This document shows positions 16,775 to 27,678 of a stretch of DNA of 64,000 nt, one piece after another. Within the stretch, counting starts at the first letter, position 1; the number at the start of each line of letters is the position of its first letter. Position numbers and translations under genes: made by a program. Source of the stretch: Kribbella kalugense (GTDB lineage: Bacteria > Actinomycetota > Actinomycetes > Propionibacteriales > Kribbellaceae). The notes beneath the pieces were generated by a model. That model saw only the letters and a list, made by a program, of their open reading frames with translations. It searched no databases and was not told the origin of the DNA. The DNA lies in the NCBI RefSeq assembly GCF_004365875.1, contig NZ_SODF01000001.1, positions 1,240,001-1,304,000 of the forward strand, given 5' to 3'.

Positions 16775-17560
16775 ATGAAGTCCATCGCCAGTTTGCTGTC
16801 CGCCGCGGCGCTCGGCGCCGTGGTCCTACTCAGCCCAGGTGTCGCGCACGCGGCGTCGCCGAACTACGTCGCACTCGGTGACTCGTACGCCTCCGGTGTC
16901 GGGACCCGCACTTACATCTCGAGTAGCGGGTCCTGCCAGCGGTCCACCAAGGCCTATTCGTACATCGACGCGGCCCGAATCGGGGCCAACCTGACGTTCG
17001 TGGCCTGCTCCGGCGCGAAGGTCGCCGACGTCACTGCGAACCAGTTGCCGTCGGTGACCAGTTCGACCAACATCGTCTCGGTCCAGGTCGGCGGCAACGA
17101 CGCCGGCTTCTCGTCGGTCATCACCGAGTGCGCGAAGCCGTCGTGGCTCGGCGACTGCACGAGCGCCGTGGCCAACGCCCAGGCGATCATCAACAACACC
17201 CTGCCCGGCCGGTTGAACACTCTGTACTCGTCGATCAAGAGTCGGGCGTCGTCGGCCCAGGTCGCGGTCGTCGGGTACCCGCGGCTGTTCAACGGCACCG
17301 ACTGCAACGCCGGCACGTTCTTCAGCCCGGACGAGATGACCAAGCTGAACGCGACCGCCGACCTGCTCAACTCCAAGGTCGCGGCTTCGGCGAGCGCGGC
17401 CGGGTTCTCGTTCGTGAACCCGACGACGAAGTTCATCGGTCACTCGGTGTGCGGCAGCCCGGAGTGGCTGAACGGCCTCTCGAACCCGGTCAGCGAGTCA
17501 TACCACCCGAACGTGACCGGCCAGGCAGCCTTCGCCGACCTGGTCCAGCCCGCCCTCTGA
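16775..17560 (+). CDS. Secreted SGNH-hydrolase (SEST-like esterase)
   Basis: A 261-residue secreted lipase/esterase. A Sec signal peptide ends AHA-A (~27). The mature enzyme has the GDSYASG block (nucleophile S37), GGND (~106-109) for the oxyanion hole, and catalytic H244 in SYHPNVTGQ. Six cysteines suggest three disulfides, as in the Streptomyces scabies esterase family. It probably hydrolyses ester bonds of lipids or plant polymers outside the cell. The ATG at 16775 is the start consistent with the signal peptide; the upstream in-frame extension is not signal-like. The 126 nt upstream lack a clear promoter. Confidence 0.9.
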   Translation: MKSIASLLSAAALGAVVLLSPGVAHAASPNYVALGDSYASGVGTRTYISSSGSCQRSTKAYSYIDAARIGANLTFVACSGAKVADVTANQLPSVTSSTNIVSVQVGGNDAGFSSVITECAKPSWLGDCTSAVANAQAIINNTLPGRLNTLYSSIKSRASSAQVAVVGYPRLFNGTDCNAGTFFSPDEMTKLNATADLLNSKVAASASAAGFSFVNPTTKFIGHSVCGSPEWLNGLSNPVSESYHPNVTGQAAFADLVQPAL

Positions 17561-17571
17561 CCAAAGCGCAT

Positions 17572-17656
17572 TTGGCTGGTTGACCAGCCAATTTGCCTGG
17601 TTGGCCAGGCAAATCAGGGGTTTGTGACCCGGAATCAGGGTCACAAACCCCTGATT
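17572..17656. terminator. Three abutting perfect hairpins
   Basis: Hairpin A pairs TTGGCTGGT with ACCAGCCAA (loop 2 nt, 17572-17591). Hairpin B pairs ATTTGCCTGG with CCAGGCAAAT (loop 4 nt, 17591-17614). Hairpin C has two perfect 19-nt arms (17612-17630 and 17638-17656) with a 7-nt loop. Neighbouring stems share 1-3 nt, so they cannot all be fully paired at once. The block begins 11 nt after the esterase stop. It is most simply a strong terminator, though the regularity and the A/B sequence similarity are unusual. Confidence 0.75.
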
Positions 17657-17724
17657 TCGTTGGTGGACCAGTCAAATCCGTATTTCAAGGTGCGGACTCG
17701 TCCGGTTCGTGGTGTCATGCTGAG

Positions 17725-18720
17725 GTGACGCGAAGGTCCGTGGACTGGTTACTGGCAGCCAGGATGCAGGCCAACTGCTTAGCGCGTCCGGTGGACGAGG
17801 CCGGCCCCGGAGGGGTGGCCGACGTCGTACGCCGGACGGGGGGACTCCAGGCGCAGAGCTGGCGAGGCGCCGCGTACGCCGTCCGGGCCCGATCGACCGC
17901 GACCACGCTCGCTGACGTCTCGCGAGCTCAAGAGGACGATCGCTCCGCCGTCCGCGGCTGGTTCATGCGCGGCACGCTGCAACTGGTCGCCGTCGAGGAT
18001 GCCGGCCCACTGCTCGGTCTGCTCGGCGCAAAGCTGATCAAAGACACTTCACGGCGGTTCGGCGAGCTGGGTCTGACGCCGTCGATCCGCGCCGAGGCGG
18101 CCGATCGCCTGGAGGAACATCTGCTGGCCCATGGTCCGTCCACCCGAGCAGAACTGGCGGACCTGCTGGTGAAGGCAGGTCTGATCTCGGAGCCGAAAGG
18201 ACAAGCGGTCTACGCGTTGATCCGCTACACAGGCTTGCTCGGACGCCTCTGCTACGGCCCCGGCGAGACCTGGGTCGCGGTGCAAGCATGGCTCGGCAGA
18301 CCGCTCGTATTAGAAGGCGATCCCGAGGCTCTGGCCCGGCGGTACCTGACCGCCTACGGCCCGGCGACCGCGCGGGATTTCGCAACCTGGTCGGGCCTGC
18401 CGGTGCCGGCCGCTCGCCGCGCTGTCGACGCGGTCGCGACCACGACGTTCGAAGTCGAGGGCACCGAACTGGTTGCCGTCGGCGACGTTCCGGGTTGCCA
18501 GGAAGTGCGCATGCTGGGCGAGTTCGATGCCTACCTACTCGGCTACCAAGATCGGTGGCAGGAGCTGCCGCGCTCGATCTTTCCCGGCGGCGGCATGCTG
18601 CGGCCCGCGGTGGTGGAAGCCGGTCGGGCGATCGGCACCTGGCGGCACGCTGACCTGTCGGTAGACGCGCCGGCCGACGTTTCAGCCGAGCTGAAAGATC
18701 TGGCTCGCTTCGCCGGTTGA
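17725..18720 (+). CDS. Winged-helix DNA-binding domain protein (AlkZ/YcaQ-related)
   Basis: A ~331-residue protein of the HTH_42 / winged-helix family, which includes YcaQ and AlkZ DNA glycosylases that unhook crosslinked bases. Features include an N-terminal helical region (RTGGLQAQSW, then RGWFMRGTLQLV, a family-typical segment), a middle winged-helix part and a C-terminal LGEFDAYLLGYQDR. The Gln in the LQAQ segment and the RGT-like motif are the recurring marks of the family. Whether this member is a glycosylase is not provable from sequence. The GTG start is uncertain; GTG 17740 is equally possible, and codons upstream run into the hairpin block. Confidence 0.75.
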   Translation: MTRRSVDWLLAARMQANCLARPVDEAGPGGVADVVRRTGGLQAQSWRGAAYAVRARSTATTLADVSRAQEDDRSAVRGWFMRGTLQLVAVEDAGPLLGLLGAKLIKDTSRRFGELGLTPSIRAEAADRLEEHLLAHGPSTRAELADLLVKAGLISEPKGQAVYALIRYTGLLGRLCYGPGETWVAVQAWLGRPLVLEGDPEALARRYLTAYGPATARDFATWSGLPVPAARRAVDAVATTTFEVEGTELVAVGDVPGCQEVRMLGEFDAYLLGYQDRWQELPRSIFPGGGMLRPAVVEAGRAIGTWRHADLSVDAPADVSAELKDLARFAG

Positions 18721-18752
18721 TCGTATATAACTCGTCGGGTATATATAGATCC
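18721..18752 (+). promoter_or_regulatory. AT-rich promoter with repeated TATATA boxes
   Basis: GTATATA occurs at 18723-18729 and again at 18739-18745, 16 nt apart, in an otherwise GC-rich sequence. The second TATATA ends 7 nt before the ATG of the START-domain gene, the distance expected for a leaderless mRNA. The pair could also be an operator; genes of this family often sit beside an ArsR regulator, but none is adjacent here. Confidence 0.5.
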
Positions 18753-19544
18753 ATGACCGAGACGTTGAGTTCTGAGAACGGACGGACCGTGTTGCGGATG
18801 CGGCGGGAGCTGCGGCATCCGGTCGAGAAGGTGTGGCGGGCGATCACCGAGCCGAGCCAGTTGGCCGAGTGGTTCCCGGCTGCGGTCGAGCTCGATCTGC
18901 GGCTGGACGGGGCGATCAAGTTCACGTTCGAGCAGGATCCGGGCGCGCCGGTGGACGAGCAGTCCAGCGGTGTGATCCGCGCGTACGAACCGCCGCACGT
19001 GCTCGAGTACACCTGGGGTGTCGAGGTGCTCCGCTGGGAGCTGGTGCCGAACGCGGACGGTTGCACGTTGCATCTGACCGCGACGTACGACGACCGCGCC
19101 GGATCGGCGAGCTTCTCCGGTGGCTGGACGTTGTGCTTCGACGCGCTCGCGCGGGTGCTCGGCGACACCGTGCCGCAGCAGGACTACCGCGAGCTGCACG
19201 AGCACTTCGTGAAGGTGTTCGGACTGGATCAGGGCGTGCTGACCGACGACGGTGGGGTCCGTTTCGAGCGGCAACTGGTGCAGCCGAAGGAGGCTGTCTG
19301 GAAGCTGCTGACCGGCGCGCAGACAGCCACCGCGGGCAGTCCGCCGCCGGCCGGGTTCGTTGCCAAGGGCATTGAACCCGGACCGGTTGCAGACGCCGAA
19401 GAGCCCGTGCGGCTCACCTACACCTGGAGCGGCGGCGAGGTGACGTGGGCATTCCGGGACGGCAACGGCGGCGCCCGCCTGGTCCTCACCCAGACCGGCC
19501 CCGCCGCGGACTACCTCAACCCCTGGCGCGAATTGATCGAGGCC

Positions 19545-19556
<12 letters not shown>
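18753..19556 (+). CDS. SRPBCC (AHSA1/START-like) domain protein, two domains
   Basis: A 267-residue protein with two START/Bet v1-like units. The first (residues ~1-145) has the classical beginning RMRRELRHPVEKVWRAITEP followed by LAEWFPA. The second (~165-267) restarts with FERQLVQPKEAVWKLLT and ends LNPWRELIEAL. Such domains bind hydrophobic ligands or act as Hsp90-activator-like proteins; no specific ligand is known here. The ATG is the first in-frame start after the AT-rich promoter. The 3' end overlaps the convergent UvrA-like gene by 12 nt. Confidence 0.85.
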
Positions 19557-21806
<2,250 letters not shown>

Positions 21807-21889
21807 CCTTCAATGGTCTCATTGAACCGCCCATACGAACTTTGCCCAGCGGCTCCAGTCAGCACGACCGGCTAAAACCCTCAACGCCG

Positions 21890-22435
21890 TCAGGAAGGTT
21901 TGCGGGCCACCTTCGCGACCTCGTCGAGCAACTCCTGAAGTTGCCCGGCCAACTGGCTGCGGGCGGCGGGGGAGAGGGACGCGACCAGGTCCGCCTCGCG
22001 GGTGAGCACCTGGTCGACAGTTCGCTCGACCAGGTCGTGGCCGGCCTTTGTCAGCGTCACGACCACCGCGCGACTGCCGTCCGCGGCGGACCGGCGGGTG
22101 ACGAGTCCGCTCTCCTCGGCCCGAGCGACCCGCTGCGAGATCGCTCCTGCGGTGACGAGGGTACGGCGGGACAGTTCGCGCGTACTCAGCTCGTACGGCG
22201 ACCCCGCGCGCCGCAGCACGCTGAGCAGATCGAGGGTCGCCGGGTCAACGCCGGCGTCCGCGAGGACCCGGCGGCGGTCGTCGGCGAACAGTTTGGCCAG
22301 CCGCCACAGGGGAGTGACAATCTCGATCGAGTCGGTCGGCGTACCGGGGCGTTCCCGCTGCCAGGCGCGGGCGATCTCCGCCGCGGGGTACGGACTCGGG
22401 GCATCGAGCGGGTAGTTGTCGGCCACGAGCATCAT
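21890..22435 (-). CDS. MarR family regulator
   Basis: A ~181-residue winged-helix regulator. The recognition part reads LSTRELSRRTLVTAGAISQ followed by the wing LVTRRSAADGSRAVVVTLT with the conserved D-x-R. A ~40-residue N-terminal extension precedes the dimerisation helices. It starts 4 nt from a 32-bp perfect palindrome, so the mRNA is probably leaderless and the gene autoregulated. ATG 22435 and the adjacent ATG 22432 cannot be distinguished. The divergent SDR gene is the obvious target. MarR proteins typically release DNA on binding phenolic or redox-active ligands. Confidence 0.88.
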   Translation of the reverse strand: MMLVADNYPLDAPSPYPAAEIARAWQRERPGTPTDSIEIVTPLWRLAKLFADDRRRVLADAGVDPATLDLLSVLRRAGSPYELSTRELSRRTLVTAGAISQRVARAEESGLVTRRSAADGSRAVVVTLTKAGHDLVERTVDQVLTREADLVASLSPAARSQLAGQLQELLDEVAKVARKPS

Positions 22436-22438
22436 GGT

Positions 22439-22470
22439 ACGTTTAGGTCTAAACATTTAGACCTAAACGT
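22439..22470. promoter_or_regulatory. 32-bp perfect palindrome, MarR operator
   Basis: Two 15-nt arms (ACGTTTAGGTCTAAA and its exact complement) are separated by CA. Each arm itself contains a TTTAG-N2-CTAAA dyad, giving four half-sites, enough for two MarR dimers. It fills the space between the MarR start and the SDR ribosome site, so binding would shut both promoters. Confidence 0.85.
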
Positions 22471-22480
22471 GAGGTGTCGA

Positions 22481-23188
22481 GTGAGGACGATCGTGGTGAC
22501 CGGGGGAGCGACTGGGATCGGGCGCGCGACCGCCGAGCGGTTCCGTGCCGACGGAGACGATGTGGTGATCACCGGGCGACGCGCCGACGTACTGGCGAAG
22601 ACCGCGGCGGATGTCGGAGTCAGGGGAGTGGTGTGCGACGCGACGGATCCGGTGCAGGTGGAGCGGTTGCTGGACGAGTTGCCGGACAAGGTCGACGTAC
22701 TGGTGAACAACGCCGGCGGCAACACCGACTTCGGTCGCCCGGACGGTGATCTCGCCCAACTGAAGGCCAACTGGCTCGCCAACCTCGAGGCCAACCTGAT
22801 CAGCGCGGTGCTCACCACGACCGCGCTAGGACCCCGAATGACGACCGCCGTCATCCACCTCGGCTCGATCGCGGGCGCCCGCGGCGCGGGTTCGTACGGC
22901 GCCTCGAAGGCCGCACTGGCGATGTGGAACGTCGACGCGGCGACCGAGCTCGGGGCTCAGGGCGTGACCTCCAATGTCGTCGCGCCCGGCTTCACCGCGG
23001 ACACCGAGTTCTTCCAGGGACGGCTGACCGATCAGCGCCGTCAAACGTTGCTCCAAGCAACGTTGACCAAGCGCGAAGGTCAGGTCGAGGACATCGCCGG
23101 CACCATCCACTACCTCGCCTCGCCGGCCGCCCGGCACCTCACCGGTCAGGTCCTCCATGTGAACGGCGGGGCGTTGATTACGCGCTGA
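22481..23188 (+). CDS. Short-chain dehydrogenase/reductase, MarR-controlled
   Basis: A 235-residue classical SDR. TGGATGIG near the N-terminus is the cofactor-binding glycine motif, NNAGG follows at ~82, the catalytic Ser is in LGSIAG and the Tyr/Lys pair in YGASK (~148-152). R-R after the second strand (TGRRAD) suggests NADP preference. The C-terminus HVNGGALITR is family-typical. GAGG upstream of the GTG at 22481 fixes the start; the open frame runs far upstream through the operator. Likely a carbonyl or quinone reductase induced by the ligand of the divergent MarR protein. Confidence 0.88.
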   Translation: MRTIVVTGGATGIGRATAERFRADGDDVVITGRRADVLAKTAADVGVRGVVCDATDPVQVERLLDELPDKVDVLVNNAGGNTDFGRPDGDLAQLKANWLANLEANLISAVLTTTALGPRMTTAVIHLGSIAGARGAGSYGASKAALAMWNVDAATELGAQGVTSNVVAPGFTADTEFFQGRLTDQRRQTLLQATLTKREGQVEDIAGTIHYLASPAARHLTGQVLHVNGGALITR

Positions 23189-23210
23189 TCACTGACAACG
23201 TGGGCCAGAT

Positions 23211-24275
23211 GTGACAATGGGCGACATGCGTCCCACCGTCAAAGATGTCGCCAAGCTGGCCGGGGTGTCGCCGAAGACGGTGTCGAACGTGATCAACGGC
23301 GTCGTCTTCGTGCGGCCTGAGACGCGGGCCCGGGTGGAGAGCGCCCTGGCCGAGCTCGACTACGTGCCGAACATGAGCGCGCGCGGACTGCGGAACGGCC
23401 GGTCCGGAATGATCGCGCTGGCCCTGCCCGACCTGCTACGGCCGTACTCCGCCGAGATCATCCACCTGGTCGTCGAGCTGGCCCACGAGCGCGGCTGGGG
23501 CGTGCAGATCGAGCAGACCGCGGCCGAGCCCAAGCGCGAGTTCGAGCTGCTCTCGAAGGCCCGCGCGTACCTCGTCGACGGCCTGATCCTGAACCCGGTG
23601 AACCTCGACGACAGCGCGGTGATGTCGGCAGGACCGCTGCCGCCGTTGGTGCTGATCGGTGACGTCGATCAGGACGTCGTCAGCCAGGTCGCGATCGACA
23701 ACCTCGCGGCCGCGCGGGACATGACCAAGCACCTGCTCGCACGCGGCTGCCGCCGGATCGCAGCCGTCGGTACGCCGGAGATCCCGCGCGGCTCCAGCGG
23801 AGCAGGCGTACTCGCGGGTTCCGCCGAAGGCCCCGGTACGGCGGCGTCGCGACTAAGGACCACCGGATACCACCAGGCGCTCGAGGAGGCCGGCGTACCG
23901 ATCGATCCGTCGCTCGAGATCAGCCTCGACAGGTGGCGACCAGAGGGCGCCGCGACCGTAGTGGGGAAGTATCTGGCCGACCACGAGCTGCCGGACGCGT
24001 TCTTCTGCTTCACCGACTCGATCGCGTCCGGTGCGCTGGCGGCGCTGTGGAGTGCGGGCATCGCCGTACCCCGGCAGACCCTGGTCGCCGGGTTCGACAA
24101 CATCCTCGAGAGTCAGTTCATGATCCCGCCGCTGACCACGATCGATTTCGACCGGCGGGAGTTCGTCGGGGCCGCGCTCGACCTGCTCGCCGAGGCGATG
24201 GCCGACCGGGGTGCGCCGCCACGCAGGGTGATGATCCCACATCGCGTCGTCGAACGCGCCAGTACCGAACGCTAA
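23211..24275 (+). CDS. LacI family regulator of sugar importer
   Basis: A ~354-residue LacI/GalR repressor. The N-terminal helix-turn-helix is TVKDVAKLAGVSPKTVSNV with the hinge helix ending in NMSARGLRNGRSG; a sugar-binding two-lobe domain follows. Start codon is uncertain: GTG 23211, ATG 23217 and ATG 23226 (M-R-P-T-V-K-D) are all in frame, and the last is most like family members. It is immediately upstream of a binding-protein/permease operon and a CG-centred dyad, consistent with local repression relieved by the imported sugar. Confidence 0.9.
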   Translation: MTMGDMRPTVKDVAKLAGVSPKTVSNVINGVVFVRPETRARVESALAELDYVPNMSARGLRNGRSGMIALALPDLLRPYSAEIIHLVVELAHERGWGVQIEQTAAEPKREFELLSKARAYLVDGLILNPVNLDDSAVMSAGPLPPLVLIGDVDQDVVSQVAIDNLAAARDMTKHLLARGCRRIAAVGTPEIPRGSSGAGVLAGSAEGPGTAASRLRTTGYHQALEEAGVPIDPSLEISLDRWRPEGAATVVGKYLADHELPDAFFCFTDSIASGALAALWSAGIAVPRQTLVAGFDNILESQFMIPPLTTIDFDRREFVGAALDLLAEAMADRGAPPRRVMIPHRVVERASTER

Positions 24276-24276
24276 C

Positions 24277-24338
24277 GGATACGTTTCCACAAAATCCCAC
24301 ATCGGAGTCTTGTCTCGCGCATTCTAACGATGTAATTT
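24277..24338 (+). promoter_or_regulatory. LacI-type operator and promoter of importer operon
   Basis: GGATACGTTTCC (24277-24288), 1 nt after the lacI stop, is a 12-bp dyad with one mismatched pair and the central CG typical of LacI-family operators. It is followed by a good promoter: TTGTCT (24310-24315), 17-bp spacer, TAATTT (24333-24338). A ribosome site AAGGAG precedes the binding-protein ATG. Confidence 0.6.
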
Positions 24339-24364
24339 TCGGTTCGCCTCTCGAAGGAGACCGA

Positions 24365-25657
24365 ATGAGTGACCAGCTCTCCCGGCGCGGACTGCTCAAA
24401 GCAGCGGCCGCGCTGGCCGGTAGTGGGTTGCTCGTCGGCTGCGCGCCTGGTGCGTCGCGGTCGGCGACCGACCTCAGCTACTGGCACCTTTTGACCGGCG
24501 GTGACGGCACAGTGATGGCAGGCCTGGTGGATGCCGTCAATGCCGCGAACCTCGGGTTCCACGCGACCCAGACGGTCCTCGCCTGGGGACCGCCGTACTA
24601 CACGAAGCTGGCCATGGCCTCGGCCGGTGGCCGGGCTCCGGACGTGGCGATCATGCACGCGTCCCGCATCGCCGGCTACGCGCCCGGGGGCCTGCTCGAG
24701 CCGTGGGACCTCGACCTGCTCGCCGAGGTCGGCCTGCACGAGAGCGACTTCCCGGCTCGCGTCTGGGAGAAGTGCCAGTACGACGGGAAGCTGTACGCGA
24801 TCGCCCTCGACACCCATCCGTTCGTGCTCTACTACAACACCGAGCACGCCGAGAGGGCCGGTGTCACGGACGCTCTGCACTCGATGAAGAGCCCGGAAGA
24901 GTTCACGGAGATCGCGGCCAAGCTGCAGAAGGTGACCGGGAAGCACGGTCTGTCCTACGGCTACCTCGGTGACGGCTCGCAGATGTGGCGGCTGTTCTAC
25001 ACGTTCTACCGGCAGACCGGCGCGGACATGAAGCTCGTGCCCGGCCAGAAGGCGCAGGTCGACAAGGACGCCGCGGTCAAGACGCTGACCTTCATCCAGT
25101 CGTTGCTCAACGACACCATCGCGTCCCGCAGCGGCGACGGCGGTACGGCGACCAGCGAGTTCCTGCACGGCGAGAGCGGGATGTTCCTCGGCGGCGTGTG
25201 GGAGCTGCCGGTGCTCAAGGACGCGAAGATGCCGGTCGACGCGCTGCCGATCCCGACGCTGTTCGGGACCCAGGCGGCGTACGCCGACTCGCACACGTTC
25301 GTCCTGCCGCGGCAGTCGAAGGTGTCGCCGGAGCGCCGCAAGCACGTGTACACGATGGTCGCGGAGATCCTGAAGCGCTCGGTGAAGTGGGCCGGCGGCG
25401 GACACATCCCGGCGTACCAGCCGGTGGCGCACAGTGCGGAGTACCAGGCGCTGAAGCCGCAGTCGAACTATGCGGGCATCCCGGCGTACGTGAACTACGA
25501 CCCGGACGTGTGGTTCACCGGGGCCGGCAGCGACTTCCAGAACTACTTCGCCGAGAACGTGCAGAACGTGTTCCTCGGCAGTGGTGACCCAGCGGCCGGG
25601 TTCGACGGGTTCGTCGCCCGGCTGAACAAGCTGCTCGACCGTCCGCAGCCGGTGTGA
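24365..25657 (+). CDS. Sugar-binding lipoprotein of ABC importer, cluster 2
   Basis: A 430-residue family 1 solute-binding protein, Tat-exported and lipid-anchored: SRRGLLK is the twin-arginine motif and LLVGC the lipobox. AAGGAG 6 nt before the ATG decides the start. The mature protein has many aromatic residues along the cleft (SYWHLLTGG, AWGPPYY), usual for oligosaccharide binding. It is the first gene of a three-gene importer without enzymes or ATPase. Confidence 0.92.
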   Translation: MSDQLSRRGLLKAAAALAGSGLLVGCAPGASRSATDLSYWHLLTGGDGTVMAGLVDAVNAANLGFHATQTVLAWGPPYYTKLAMASAGGRAPDVAIMHASRIAGYAPGGLLEPWDLDLLAEVGLHESDFPARVWEKCQYDGKLYAIALDTHPFVLYYNTEHAERAGVTDALHSMKSPEEFTEIAAKLQKVTGKHGLSYGYLGDGSQMWRLFYTFYRQTGADMKLVPGQKAQVDKDAAVKTLTFIQSLLNDTIASRSGDGGTATSEFLHGESGMFLGGVWELPVLKDAKMPVDALPIPTLFGTQAAYADSHTFVLPRQSKVSPERRKHVYTMVAEILKRSVKWAGGGHIPAYQPVAHSAEYQALKPQSNYAGIPAYVNYDPDVWFTGAGSDFQNYFAENVQNVFLGSGDPAAGFDGFVARLNKLLDRPQPV

Positions 25658-25671
25658 GAGGAGAGGCACAG

Positions 25672-26607
25672 ATGTCTACTGCTATCGACACTCCGCCGGT
25701 GACGGCCGAGGAGGTCACGGCTCAGGGCAAGGCGCGGGCCAAGCGTGGGGAGACCCTTACTGGGTGGGCCTTCGCGGCGCCGTTCGCCGTACTGTTCGTG
25801 CTCTTCCTCGTGGTGCCGGCGGTGTATGGCCTGTATCTGAGTTTTACCGGTGAGACGTTGACCGGTGCGGGCAGCGGATTGGTTGGATTTGCCAACTACG
25901 GCGAGGCTTTGCGTGATCCGGACATGTGGAAGTCGCTCGGGAACACGCTCTGGTTCACGGTGCTGAGCACGGTCCCGCTCATCGTCTTGTCGCTCGCGCT
26001 GGCACTGCTGGTGAACCTGGGTCTTCCGGGACGCTGGTTGTGGCGGCTGTCGTTCTTCCTGCCGTACCTGCTCGCATCCACCGTCGTGGTGATGTTCTGG
26101 AGCTGGATGTACAACCCGACGCTCGGGTTGATCAACGGCGTACTGGCGAAGTTCGGTGCCGCGCCGGTGGCCTGGTTGCAGGATCCGAAGGTGGCGATGG
26201 TGTCGGTCGTGATCACCACGCTGTGGTGGACGATCGGGTTCAACTTCCTGCTGTATCTGGCGGCGTTGCAGAACATTCCGGAGCAGCAGTTCGAGGCGGC
26301 CGCGATCGACGGCGCCGGCAAGTGGCGGCAGCTGTTCTCGATCGTGATCCCGCAGTTGACGCCGACGACGGCGCTGCTGGTGACGTTGCAGGTCCTCGCG
26401 TCGCTGAAGGTGTTCGACCAGATCTACATGCTGACCAACGGTGGTCCGGCCGGGAAGACGCGGTCGATCGTGGAGTACATCTACGAGTCCGGCTTCACCG
26501 GTTACCGGTTCGGGTTCTCGTCGGCCATCTCGTACCTGTTCTTCGTGCTGATCGTCCTGGTGGCGTTGGCGCAGTACAAGATCATCAACCGCAGGAGCGC
26601 GGCATGA
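25672..26607 (+). CDS. Carbohydrate ABC permease 1 (MalF type), cluster 2
   Basis: A 311-residue CUT1 permease with six predicted helices and EAA loop FEAAAIDGAGKWRQLF around residue 205. GAGGAGAGGCACAG precedes the ATG, a strong ribosome site 14 nt after the binding-protein stop. The open frame continues six codons upstream but the site favours 25672. It overlaps the next permease by ATGA. Confidence 0.92.
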   Translation: MSTAIDTPPVTAEEVTAQGKARAKRGETLTGWAFAAPFAVLFVLFLVVPAVYGLYLSFTGETLTGAGSGLVGFANYGEALRDPDMWKSLGNTLWFTVLSTVPLIVLSLALALLVNLGLPGRWLWRLSFFLPYLLASTVVVMFWSWMYNPTLGLINGVLAKFGAAPVAWLQDPKVAMVSVVITTLWWTIGFNFLLYLAALQNIPEQQFEAAAIDGAGKWRQLFSIVIPQLTPTTALLVTLQVLASLKVFDQIYMLTNGGPAGKTRSIVEYIYESGFTGYRFGFSSAISYLFFVLIVLVALAQYKIINRRSAA

Positions 26608-27494
26608 GCACATACACGTTGAGCCGTAGTGGGCGTGGCATGAAACAAACGCACAAGCCAGGCGAAAACCCCTGGAGCGTGTCCAGAATGGCCGCGCTGC
26701 TGGTACTTGCGGTCCTGGCCGCAACCTGGCTGGTCCCGTTCGCGTGGTCGGTGCTGACGTCGCTGAAGAGCGAAGCGGACGCCGGCGCCTCTGCGATCAC
26801 GCTGAACCCGCCGGACGGGTTCAGCTTCGATGCCTACCGCAAGGTGTTGTCAGCCGGTGACATCCCGACCTGGGCGTGGAACAGCCTGCTCACGTCGGTG
26901 GCGATCACGGTCATCACGGTGGCGACGTCCGCGCTGGCCGGGTACGCGTTCTCGCGCATCAACTTCAAGGGCAAGCGTTGGTTGTACGCCGCGATCATCG
27001 CGGCGATCATCATCCCGCCGCAGTTGCTGATCGTGCCGTTGTTCCGGCAGATGCTCGCGTTCAACCTGGTCGACACGTACTGGGGGATCATCCTGCCGCA
27101 GTCGTTCGCGCCCGCGATGGTCCTGATTCTCAAGCGCTTTTTCGACCAGATCCCGGTCGAGCTGGAGGACGCGGCCCGGGTCGACGGCGCGGGAAGGCTG
27201 CGTGTCTTCTGGTCCGTCGTACTGCCGTTGTCGCGGCCGATCCTTGCCGCGGTGGCGATCTTCGTGTTCATCGGGGCCTGGAACAACTTCCTCTGGCCGT
27301 TCATCGTGACGACCGACGCGCACCTGATGACGTTGCCGGTGGGACTGCAGACGGTCAAGAGCGCTTATGGCCTGCAGTACGCGCAGAACATGGCGTCCGC
27401 GATCCTGGCCGCATTGCCATTGGTCGTGGTGTTCCTGTTCTTCCAGCGGCAGATCATCAAGGGCATTGCGACCACTGGCTTCGGTGGTCAGTAA
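26604..27494 (+). CDS. Carbohydrate ABC permease 2 (MalG type), cluster 2
   Basis: A 296-residue MalG-type permease with a ~30-residue basic, disordered N-terminus before the first helix. The EAA loop reads LEDAARVDGAGRLRVFW around residue 190 and the C-terminus is IIKGIATTGFGGQ. Its start codon lies inside the ATGA overlap with the first permease, the usual coupling of such pairs. It ends the cluster 2 operon. Confidence 0.92.
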   Translation: MSTYTLSRSGRGMKQTHKPGENPWSVSRMAALLVLAVLAATWLVPFAWSVLTSLKSEADAGASAITLNPPDGFSFDAYRKVLSAGDIPTWAWNSLLTSVAITVITVATSALAGYAFSRINFKGKRWLYAAIIAAIIIPPQLLIVPLFRQMLAFNLVDTYWGIILPQSFAPAMVLILKRFFDQIPVELEDAARVDGAGRLRVFWSVVLPLSRPILAAVAIFVFIGAWNNFLWPFIVTTDAHLMTLPVGLQTVKSAYGLQYAQNMASAILAALPLVVVFLFFQRQIIKGIATTGFGGQ

Positions 27495-27678
27495 TTTCGT
27501 GGACACGGGTTCCGGAACTCGGGATTCCGGTCACGATCCCTTGAAAAGGTCGTCACGCTCAGCGAGGGTTGCTTGATCACTTCCGCGTCGTTTCCGGGTG
27601 CGGGAAGGACGGGGAGTGTGCGGTCCTACGGCCGCAACCACCGTCACTCGGGGTAGTTCACGATGAGAAGGGGGAAGT
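27495..27678. other. Intergenic stretch after cluster 2
   Basis: No gene is apparent. A short stem GGGAT/ATCCC (27521-27540) lies 30 nt after the permease stop and may end its mRNA. The remainder shows nothing I can assign. Confidence 0.4.

Noticed and set aside
17593..18720. Longer form of the winged-helix gene starting inside the triple hairpin
   Set aside because: The first ~44 codons would be translated from the hairpin block and are unlike any family member.
21842..22480. N-terminal extension of the SDR gene through the MarR gene
   Set aside because: The region is the antisense of the MarR gene and contains the operator; a ribosome site and canonical SDR start occur at 22481.
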